From: Nageia nagi
Lineage: Eukaryota; Pinophyta
Length of the DNA stretch: 64,000 bases
NCBI GenBank assembly: GCA_050084985.1
Contig: JBITNC010000001.1
Coordinates: forward strand, 24,986,001 to 25,050,000
Reading direction: 5' to 3'
Shown: positions 55,447-64,000 of the stretch, one piece after another
Layout: each line of letters starts with the position of its first letter
Position numbering within the stretch: position 1 is the stretch's first letter
The notes under the pieces: model-generated
Databases searched by the model: none
Seen by the model: the letters and a program-made list of their open reading frames with translations, nothing else
What the model was told of the DNA's origin: nothing
Program-made: the position numbers and the translations under genes

Positions 55447-57766
55447 CTAGAATCTCCTACTAGACTCCCCTCCCCCTACACTAGAGCTAGTAGCCCTGCT
55501 AGATGTGCCACCCCCGCACCGTGCCTTGTACTTCTTTACGCGTGCCTTCTCCTCATCGATCTGTCTCTCGGCCTGGCGAAGCTGCTCATAGAGGGCCTTG
55601 ATTTCCTTGTTGGCTGCCTGTAAGTCTTGATAGATACCGGTATAATCCCCTCCTCTGAACTGTAGATGATTCTGTAGCTCTCTAATCTCCTCATCCTTCT
55701 GACCGATTTGACCACGTAGCTTAGCCATCTCAACCTCAGGATCTGTGACATAGCATAAACCTATCATGTTAGCCCCTTGCATATCATGAAAGGTAGAAAG
55801 TCAAAGCAAAGTAAAAGAGAAAATAGGTTACCATCATCATCTTCATCGTAGTCTTCCTCCTCCCAATCTGTATTCATCTCATACTCAGGTTCATACTCAT
55901 CCTGGTCTGGATCGGTCTCCTCATTGTCATCATGACCTGCATCTAGAGATGTGTCGCGAGCATATGTCCGGTTACTCTCTCCTCCCCACCCTCCCGTCAT
56001 GAAGGGAGCATCCCATCCGGTATGTATGTCTCTTGTGTCTTCATCCTCCCATGTATTATCACCCAGGTCAGCATCATGAATGCCTATGTGGTGAGGACGG
56101 TGTGTCCTCCACCAGTCTAGGTAGTCCTCTATGTGATCAGGTCCATCTATGTCATCATCAACCTCATAGTCGAAGTCCTCGCTGGGGGACTCCCAATCTG
56201 AGTCCCAGTTAGGTACTGGCTCATAATCCTCTAGGAGGTGCCTGCTATGGTAGTAGCGCACCACTATCCTGCAGTCATCTGATATACCCTGCTGGAAGCT
56301 AAACTGACAGAGTACCCGCTCTAGCCTGTACGGCTCCACTAGTGCCCTACATGCCTGTAGGTATGTAGGGTGTCTCACCCATGCCATCTCCTGTATGTCC
56401 TCCTCCCACTCTGGTACACCTCCCCAATAGGGATGCTAGTATATCTACACCTCCTGCAGTAGGTCAAATCATACCTACCATCCCTCTAGGTCCATGCTAG
56501 GAAAATCTGGTCCCTCTATTGTCACCCACCGTTGCCAGGTGGGTACATCATCTGGCTGATCTAGGGGCAACGTCATCAGTCTAGAGATGATGATGTGATC
56601 ATATGCCCACACTTGCAGTATCATAGAATGAGCCACCTGTCTCCCCCCTCTCTCCACCTCTGCAAAGCCATGGAGGTCATGATAGAGTTACGCGAATATC
56701 GCGGGGCACCATGCATACCGCTGCCTATGTGTCACCATGTCCTGAATGATAGGAACCATGCCCATAGGAAAGGTCTCACTACTCTTGTCTGGGTAGACAA
56801 TAGCATCCAAAAGGCAGGCAATGAGGAGTCTCATCCGTAGGTCACCCCGTGCTGGAGGATACTCTGACACATGTCTCACTAGGGACACACCCCTCTTCCT
56901 GTGATTTACTTCATTTGACCCTGTCAGCCATGTAGCCCATACCTCTACCTGTTCCAGGCTTAGAACAGGAATCATGTTCACTAGCTTCCCCTTGATAGGA
57001 AGTCTAGTGATCCTGTAGATATCCTCTAGGGTCACTGTAATCTCACCAGTCGGAAGGTGAAAGGTGTTGGAGTTTGGATCCCACCTCTCCATCAAAGCTG
57101 TCAGCATGTTGCGGTCATGAAACACATAGTCAGCAAACGTAAGGTAGCTGAATGAAATGTCCTCTAGAATGCTCCAGGCTGCGTCAGTTTGTGGCCACTG
57201 TTGGGCAGTAGTGAAGGCGACACTCTTATCGGATGGTCGCATAAGGTATGCATGATTCTGCAAAAAAAGAATGATAAAAGGTAGGTCAGTATCAAGATAT
57301 GAAACACAGATAACAAAAATAGTACTGGTAAAGAGGACCGCCCACGGTCTAGTTCAGGTGAGAAGGACCACCCACGGTCCTAACTAGGGTAGAAAGGACC
57401 GCCAGCGGTCCTATTTTTGTGAATAAGGGTCTACAAAATTCGGGGTGTAGGTTCGTACGGATGAGCATAGTACAGCCATGATACTAAAAATTCAAAAAAA
57501 TAGAATAAAAAGGGAAAAATGAAGGGCTAGGGTATGCAACAGAAAAACCCTAGGGGAAATTCAGAAAACCAGTGTATAGGCAGCTAAAATATGAAAACAA
57601 GCAAAAGCATAGCAAGGAAAAGGTAGGAGATGCAATGTACCTGATGACCAGTAGGAGAATCAGCCACCAAGGTAGCTCTATGTCCATCTCGGCATGTGAT
57701 CGGTAGGGCCATAGCGTGCAACATAGCAATACAGGAAGAATCACCTAGTGATAGTGACAAAATCAC
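55447..57766 (-). pseudogene. Plant mobile domain (PMD, MAIN/MAIL-like) gene, antisense in the LTR element
   Basis: Three exons on the minus strand: 57766-57641 (ending ADSPTGHQ, donor GTACAT), 57257-55832 (acceptor TTGCAG, donor GTAACC) and 55742-55447 (acceptor CACAG). Joined, they keep frame (HQ-NHAYL; DDD-DPEVE) for about 615 codons. Exon 2 starts NHAYLMRPSDKSVAFTTAQQ and has WDPNSNTFHLPTGEITVTLE then DIYRITRLPIKGK, the signature of the plant mobile domain (PF10536), found in MAIN/MAIL1-type nuclear proteins and in transposons. A long acidic region follows (from about 56230). Exon 3 is a charged coiled coil (KLRGQIGQKDEEIRELQNHL) ending in Ser/Gly. Exon 2 carries about five stops, several explained by CAG-to-TAG or TGG-to-TAG changes. 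The start is uncertain: ATGs at 57766 and 57712 are both possible. Confidence 0.82.
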
Positions 57767-58184
57767 CAGCTAAACCTCTCTGAATTAGTCTCTCAAGCTC
57801 TAAGATACTCTCAGTTATGAAAATGATAGGGTAATCAAATGAGAAAGGGTAGGGCCCCTTTTATAGAAAAGTTAGGGCACATATTTCAAGACAAATTTTG
57901 ATTTGAGCAGTTGGTATACGTGGACGAGCAACCAGGTATCACTTTGGAATCCAGAGGTGATTCGCAGGGACCTGATCTTCATGATTTTCGATGAATCTTC
58001 AAGAAAAGGACCGCCCGTGGTCTTAGATTAAGACCGCTGGCATTCTAAGTCTACAAAAAAAAGGACCACCCGCATTCCTTTATCCAAAAAATCAGCTTAT
58101 CTAAGTATCATGGGTGTATCACACATGTTTGATCAACGTTATATCCAAGAGAATATTGCTTTGAGTTTCATGTTTGTAGACTTG

Positions 58185-58512
58185 AATTATCAGCTTATCA
58201 TGTTTATGGGTGAAGTTTTAGCTCTCAATATCAGCTTATCAGGCTTAGGAGTAGAGTTTTAGCTCTTGATATCAGCTTATCATGCTTATGAGTGGAGTTT
58301 TAGCTCCCGATATCAACTTATTAGGCTTATGAGTGGAGTTTCAGCTCCTGTAATCAGCTTATCATGCCTATGAGTGGAGTCCTAGCTCCCATTATCAGCT
58401 TATCATGCTTATGAGTGGAGTTCTAGCTCCTGTTATCAACTTATCATGCTTATGAGTGGAGTTCCAGCTCCCATTATCAGCTTATCATGCCTCTTGGTGG
58501 AGTGTCAGCTCC
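58185..58512 (+). repeat. Tandem array of about 41-bp units
   Basis: About eight copies of a unit like TATCAGCTTATCATGCTTAT followed by GAGTGGAGTTTTAGCTCC. Variants accumulate evenly, and the last copy merges into the next array. It lies between the PMD gene and the 3' LTR. Confidence 0.85.
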
Positions 58513-59095
58513 ATCAGTTTATCACTTATTTTGTGGAGTTCGGTTCTTATGCAACTGCAGTACACCTCTTGGTGCGAAGGCTCAGTTGTGTGGAACTTAG
58601 CTCTCACATATCAGCTTATCACTTGTTTTGCAGAGTTCGGTTCTTATGCAACTGCAGTACACCTCTTGGTGCGAAGGCTCAGTTGTGTGGAACTTAGCTC
58701 TCACATATCAGCTTATCATTATTTTACGGAGTTCGGTTCTTATGCAACTGTAGTACACCTCTTGGTGCGAAGGCTCAGTTGTGTGGAACTTATCTCTCCC
58801 CCATCAGCTTATCATTGTTTTGCAGAGTTTGGTTCTTATGCAACTATAGTACACCTCTTGGTGCGAAGGCTCAGTTGTGTGGAACTTAGCTCTCATGTAT
58901 CAGCTTATCACTTGTTTTACGGAGTTCAGTTCTTATGCAACTACAGTACACCTCTTGGTGTGAAGGCTCAGTTGTGTGGAACTTAGCTCTCCCCTTATGA
59001 GCTTATCACTTATTTTGCGGAGTTTCGGTTCTTATGCAACTGCAGTACACCTCTTGGTGCGAAGGCTCAGTTGTGTGGAACTTAGCTCTCCCCTG
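58513..59095 (+). repeat. Tandem array of about 97-bp units
   Basis: Six copies of a unit starting ATCAGCTTATCACTTGTTTT and containing GTTCTTATGCAACTGCAGTA and GTGCGAAGGCTCAGTTGTGT. It shares the ATCAGCTTATCA start with the preceding array. Frames open across it (58456-58986) follow from unit length and are not taken as genes. Confidence 0.88.
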
Positions 59096-59572
59096 TGTGT
59101 GGTCATGGTTATCATGTCTTGTCTTGTGAGTTGGTCATGTGTGTTGTCATGTCTTGTCTTGTGATGTGGTCTTGTCAAGTTGTCGTCGGTCGACATGTGT
59201 GGTCAAGTCGTCTGTCCGATCATTGTCATGTGTGTTGTCAAGTTTGTTGTCATGGGTCATCAATATTGCGGCAAGATTATCAACTTATCAGATGATCAGA
59301 TATATCAGGCTATCACTCTCTACAGCAAAACGCAAGGGGAAAGCATGCCCAAGGTAATGTCAAAAGGGAGTTTTCTCAACCTATATCCAGTACTAACAAG
59401 CTTTATCATGATGTTGTTTAAGTTTAGAATGGTTAATGTTTATCATTGCTTATCAAAATTGTTTGCTATGATATTATCAAAATTGTTTGCTATGATATTG
59501 TGTTTTTACTTTGAATGCAAAATCTCAAGTCACCTCATGTTTCTTTCGATTTCACATCCAAAGTGGGGCATC

Positions 59573-60405
59573 TGTTAACACATAAAAATGAATTTATGTT
59601 TTTAAATCAATAAATTAATGAAATATGCTTGGCCTAAATATATGTCTTGAATGGATTAAAGTGATAATATCAATGTTTGTCTTGAATATGAATTTTATAA
59701 TGATTATCTTGAATATTGCATGGATTATCTTGAATATTGTATGATTTATCTTGAATATTGTGAATTAGCCTTATTTATGTAGATGCACGTCGACCCATGG
59801 GTGGTATTATCTATTATCTATATAAATAAGGGATCTAATAGTAAGTCCACAATAACAAGGATACACATGATCCCGCGTATGGTCTTGTAAGTGGCTACCC
59901 CTTAAGGTATCTCTTGGTACCGCCTACAAGGCTGTGGTTTGTGTGCTTCCTTTCGTGAGCTATCCTGACATCTATGATCTATTCTGATATCACACTGCTA
60001 TCTGAGACATCTATATTGAAATTCTGGACTTAATTGAGAGGTCAAAACTATCAAAAGAAGGTCATCGGTGCTCCTTTATGAATGGAAGAACACTGTCGGT
60101 GCTCTTATATCATTGAAACGGACTGCCTGTGATCCTCTTTTTACATCCTTGCAGGTCACGATGTTGTTGGAAAGGTAGCTCATCATCAGTACATCACCAA
60201 TATCTGCATCTTTCGTTGTCAGGTACGTTTCGTGAGGTAAGTACACAAATTACAGTCTCGGTTGGTACAATTACACTTCTGAATTGGTTATTTTGTTGAT
60301 TGTTATCTAGAATAAATTGCTATCCGTAGCTTAAATACAGATAATATTGAGTTTGTAGATATTTGCCTATTTACTTATTTGCACGCTCAATTTTATTTGT
60401 AAACA
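59573..60405 (+). repeat. LTR 3 of the three-LTR element
   Basis: 833 bp, preceded by a purine-rich AAAGTGGGGCATC. By eye it differs from LTR 1 at about 30 positions, all of them transitions. It is followed by the GAGAC duplication. Confidence 0.9.
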
Positions 60406-60649
60406 GAGACTCACATGTTAGCTTAAAGTTGATCGACTACTATGTACAGTGAAACCAGTTATGGTTAATGATTGTATTGTAAACCATTTTTGTCAAATGG
60501 TAATGTAGTGAGTCTCAAACTAGTTCTCAAAAAGATTCTCAAATATGTAAATGTTCTCATCTCCACTTGTATCTCTATGGAGGAGAACTCTCTCTTACTC
60601 TCTCTCTTCTCTCTTCTACGCTCTATCCCAATATTGCATTGAGGGGGAG

Positions 60650-61107
60650 TGTTAGAATTTGTAATGAAATATTGTGAATATCTAAACTCCTTGTAAATTC
60701 AATTAATCACTTAAAGGATATGTAGATACCTTAAGGGATTAATTGAATTCTTTATTATGTAGACTTTGACTTTACCAAGTGGTTAGTTGGTAGGTTAAAG
60801 TTAGGCGATACATTTATTGTAACCCTAACCTTACCCTTGGGTTAAAGGGAGGTTAGGGAGGTGCTCTCAAGCTATAAAAAGAGGGCCTCTCCTCTTGTAA
60901 CATAACTAAGTTTTTGGAGTAAGATTACTCTACTAGTTGTGTAGGAGAGGAAGAGAATTATTGTAAGAGGGGCATACTTGAGAATAGAGAACTAGTTGTG
61001 GATGTACTCCCAAGGAGGGAGGAACTACATTATATTTGTGTTATCTTGTGTATGATTGAGTTTCCTAGTCTTGTACCTTGAGGATTAGTTTAGGTCTAAA
61101 TCCTTCA
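60650..61107 (+). repeat. Copia C 3' LTR
   Basis: 458 bp, differing from the 5' LTR by eye only at AACCACATT/AACTACATT and CTTGGACC/CTTGTACC. It is preceded by the polypurine tract and followed by AAGAC. Confidence 0.92.
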
Positions 61108-61500
61108 AAGACCCTAACCTTGAAGTTCGAATCAGTGGCTTTAAGCTGACTTATGAATAATATAAGGGACATTTTTTTACTCTCTTGGGTTATCAAAATT
61201 CTATCTTTACTCATAATTATTTTGTAGGTTTAGGTAATAATTTACGATAAAATTATGAAGAAATTCTTGACTGGTTTGAGGAGTGGTTTATTAAATTTTG
61301 GCTTACAGGTTACACAATATTCACTAGAATATCATGATTTATCACCACATGATCATTTTAATGTCATGATAGATACTCATGCCACTTGGCTTCTTAGATG
61401 GAGATGGATAATTAAAGAAAAAGTTGTTGCTGATGGCTCCTTGACTGAAGTTATTTCTAGAGAGATTAAGACAAAGTGGTATCCGACGACTTGAAGCATG
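61108..61500 (+). pseudogene. Unidentified polyprotein frame, right part
   Basis: Continues the frame broken at 44360: after one AAGAC copy is removed, WPTQD joins PNLEVRISGFKLTYE. Later pieces (EEILDWFEEWFIKFWL, then in another frame TWLLRWRWIIKEKV and LTEVISREIKTKW to 61494) suggest a large polyprotein of a reverse-transcribing element, with a frameshift. Family not identified. Confidence 0.35.
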
Positions 61501-61899
61501 GTGGGCCCTTAACCCATGTTAAAGAATATTGGCCAATAATTTGATTTGGTTAAATCAAATCAAGAGTGCACATAATAGCATCCCTATCCACTCGGGGTGT
61601 GAGTGAGAATAACTTTATTGTAAGTGGCTTACTTTAAGTCACATCCAAATACTATACAAAATATGGTGTCATGTTAACAGTCTAGATTTAGATTTAAGGC
61701 ATATTGATTGTAATCTATTGATCTATATTTGAGCCTCTACAAAATAAAGTGTTCGAGCTCATTTGTAATCAATCGATGGTAGAGTTATAAAATAGGTCTT
61801 TAGTCAATAGTTAAGTTTTCTTACAATTTCACATATAACACTCATTTTCTAATCTAATTCTTCAATCTTTGGGCCATAGCTATCTTTCGCTCTTATTGA
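61501..61899. other. Gene-free stretch
   Basis: AT-rich DNA between the polyprotein remnant and the HSP70 pseudogene. No feature was recognised. Confidence 0.5.
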
Positions 61900-63205
61900 C
61901 GTGCATCCCTATGCCCTAGCTATACATGTTGGTGATGATGGGGTTGCAAAGGGATTCAAGCTCTTTCTGCTTATCCTTAAACTCCCCCACTTCTATGAGC
62001 TGATTGCTATCAAGCCATGTGAGGGCATCGTTCTCAGCCTTATTGATCTTCTCCTTATCAATGGGATCAAGCTTGGTGTTGAATTTATCATCCTTGATGG
62101 TGTTCCTCATGTTGTATGTGTAGTTCTCTAGCGAGTTATTGGCATCAACCTTCTTCACCTCCTCATCCTCCTGCTTGTACTTCTTCACCTCCATAACCAT
62201 GTGCTTGATGTCCTCCTCCTTGAGGTGACTTTTATCATTGGTGATGATCTTGTTCTTCACTCCCACCATCTTATTATCTGTTGACACATTCAAAATATCA
62301 TTCGCATCGATTTCTAACATCATGTTGATTTGGGGCACATCACGAGGAGCTGATAGAATGTTGCTCAACTCAAACTTGCCCAGCAAGTTGTTATCTCTAG
62401 TCCTGGTGCACTCCCCCTCGTAGACTTGGATCAACACTCTAAGTTGATTATCCGAATAGGTGGAGAATATCTACTCTTCTTGCAAGGAATGGTGGTGTTC
62501 TTGGGAATGAGCATAACCATCATGCCTCTAACAGTCTCGAGGTCAGGGCTCAGGGGAGTAACATCGAGGAGCAGCAAGTCTTGCAACTTCTAATCCTCTT
62601 CTTTGATCAAGATGGTAGCTTGTATGGTTACATAATAGGCCACAACTTCATTTGAATTGATGCTCTTACAAAGCTCCTTACCATTAAAAAATTCCTACAA
62701 TAGTTGCTGTACCTTTAGGATATGCATGGACCTACCCACTAGGATGACCTCCTTGATCTGGCCCTTATCCATCTTGGCATCCCTAAGGCACTTGTCCATA
62801 GCCTCCATGCACTTCTTAAAAGAGATCCATGTTGAGTTCCTTGAACCTGGCCTTGGTTATGGTGGAATAGAAGTCAATCCCTTTGAAGAGAGAGTCGATC
62901 TTGATGGTGGTCTAGGTGATGGAGGAGAGAGTCCTCTTGGCCTTCTTGCACACGGTCCTCAACCTCCTCAGGGCTTTAGCATAGGTCCTGATGTCCTTCT
63001 TATGTCTTATTTTAAATTCTTGCATGAAATGATTGACCAATCTATTATCAAAATCCTCCCCTCCCAAATGTGTGTCTCCAGTAGTGTCCTTCACCTCGAA
63101 GATGCCCTCAATGGTGAGTAGAGAGACATCAAAGGTGCCTCCATCGAGGTCAAAGATGAGAATGTTCTTCTCATCGATGGAGATACCCTTTTTATTAAGA
63201 CCTAT
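61900..63205 (-). pseudogene. HSP70-like: Cytosolic HSP70 retropseudogene, 5'-truncated
   Basis: HSP70 chaperones use an ATPase domain to drive peptide binding. Here, right to left: [19 protein letters not shown] (Asp for Gly in the phosphate loop), [38 protein letters not shown], then [12 protein letters not shown] and [12 protein letters not shown], the substrate-domain start [54 protein letters not shown] and the lid to [15 protein letters not shown]. About 200 N-terminal residues and the EEVD tail are missing. Several frameshifts and stops are present. No introns are seen, which fits a copied mRNA, although many cytosolic HSP70 genes have few introns. Confidence 0.88.
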
Positions 63206-63693
63206 ATATATTAAGGTTCACTAGTGAAGCTATATCCAATGCTTGTATTTTCATTAAATTTTTTATTGGATCGAGGGAGTTATAATTTGTGTCCCCGATC
63301 TCACTCAACTAGTTAATGATTCTTGTGGTAGGTATCACTAGCTTTGTAGTGTGTTCGAGCATGATGAGATTGTCCATCGTGAGATTTTTTCACTTCCTAT
63401 CTCTGATGTTTTGAATGACTAATGCCATTATGTCCTTATATAAGATAACAACAAGAGTTATAAGAGTCCTGGGAAGCTTATGGCACTTTTTAGGCAAGCA
63501 AAGAGGGGTTTTTGAAAAATTTAGATTTTTTTAGCATTTTTCACTCTAAGTGTGCTATCATCGAAAAAGTGTCATAATTTGCAATTTTCAAAGCCTTTTG
63601 GGTGAGTTAAGGATGAGATAAAGGTAACTAGCTCAAAGGGGGATGCCTTGGCAAAAATTAAGGTTCTTATGATTTATTAGAGGTATATGTTGG

Positions 63694-63729
<36 letters not shown>

Positions 63730-64000
63730 GTATTTTGTTCTTATTTCCTTCTTTTCTCATTTTTAAGGACTAAAAATAGGTCTCTTTATGTTCAGATAGG
63801 TGTGTCAATTCCATTCCACGTTAGCGATCTCTAACGATTAGTGATTTCTAGGTTCCATCACTATCATATCCTTTGTGTTATCGTTTAGGTAAACGATGTA
63901 TTTAATTTGATGAGTCGTCAAGCCTTAGTTTTTAATTCTCTCTTGCTAACATCCTCCCCAACTTAGATAGAGGCTCATCCTTGATCCTATTCAGTATCGC
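63206..64000. other. Unassigned right end
   Basis: No gene was recognised on either strand. The stretch contains a TA microsatellite at 63691-63726. Confidence 0.5.
63691..63726. repeat. TA microsatellite
   Basis: About 17 TA units in a row. Confidence 0.9.

Larger units (their letters stand above)
52075..60405 (+). mobile_element. Three-LTR Gypsy-type element without pol, carrying an antisense PMD gene
   Basis: Three 833-bp LTRs (52075-52907, 52921-53753, 59573-60405), all beginning TGTTAACACATAAAA and ending TTTGTAAACA. The target duplication GAGAC is at 52070-52074 and 60406-60410, so the whole array behaves as one insertion. The first two LTRs are separated by 13 bp (TTTGGTCGCCATC). Between LTRs 2 and 3 are an intact gag, then DNA without any pol similarity, an antisense three-exon gene, and tandem arrays. 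Gag style and the tandem repeats before the 3' LTR point to the Ty3/Gypsy TAT/Ogre-Athila side, by inference. It must depend on another element for enzymes. Confidence 0.9.
44361..61107 (+). mobile_element. Copia element C, large, near-identical LTRs, with nested element
   Basis: LTRs 44361-44818 and 60650-61107, each 458 bp, differing by eye at two positions. Target duplication AAGAC (44356-44360 and 61108-61112). Primer site TGGTATCAGAGC at 44821-44832; purine tract TTGAGGGGGAG before 60650. Gag-pol lies at 47638-51547 in Copia order. An unusual 2.8 kb leader precedes gag. A 3' region of about 0.77 kb is interrupted by the three-LTR element at 52075-60405. Without the nested element it is about 8.4 kb. 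Confidence 0.93.

Noticed and set aside
58185-59095. CRISPR-like array, or a 176-codon gene at 58456-58986
   Set aside because: Units are directly adjacent with no unique spacers, and the genome is plant. The frame is open only because the repeat unit lacks stops.

Overview
The window is nuclear DNA of a seed plant with a large, retrotransposon-rich genome. A gymnosperm such as a conifer is my best guess. The reasons are very long introns, AT-rich spacers, four classes of transposon nested in one another, and almost no intact reading frames. No bacterial, organellar or RNA-gene signal was seen. Species-level assignment is not possible by eye.

One host gene can be read with confidence. It is the 5' part of an endosomal-type Na+/H+ antiporter (NHX5/NHX6 class) on the minus strand, with six exons between 14744 and 4857. 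Its introns include an 8.9 kb intron 1 carrying an L1 LINE and a probable solo LTR, and an 87-bp AT-AC intron with U12-type (minor spliceosome) signals. The rest of the gene lies left of the window, beyond an intron at least 4.8 kb long that holds another LINE.

From 15.1 to 18.4 kb there is no gene, only decayed repeats. From 18.5 to 40.9 kb there is a nest. An old minus-strand Copia element was split by a CACTA transposon of about 20 kb (20536-40520, target duplication AAT). That transposon was itself invaded by a Copia element (23147-27878, duplication AGTAT), a Gypsy element (29989-34272, TCATG) and a small non-coding LTR element (about 37513-39199, ACAAG). The CACTA element carries TNP2 transposase remnants, telomere-like subterminal arrays in opposite orientations, an internal inverted duplication, and a reading frame that looks like a SET (protein methyltransferase) domain.

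From 40.9 to 44.4 kb lie LINE and reverse-transcriptase-virus-like debris in AT-rich DNA. From 44361 to 61107 there is one large Copia element with nearly identical 458-bp LTRs and target duplication AAGAC. Its long 5' leader holds a fragment of a pentatricopeptide-repeat gene. Nested in its 3' part is an element with three 833-bp LTRs (52075-60405, duplication GAGAC) that has an intact gag frame, no pol, and, antisense to gag, a three-exon plant-mobile-domain gene. This last element is the most unusual object in the window.

The right end (61.9-63.2 kb) is an intronless, 5'-truncated cytosolic HSP70 pseudogene followed by unassigned DNA. Apart from the NHX exons and the gag frame, nearly every coding stretch carries stops or frameshifts, many of them C-to-T type, as expected of long-methylated transposon DNA.
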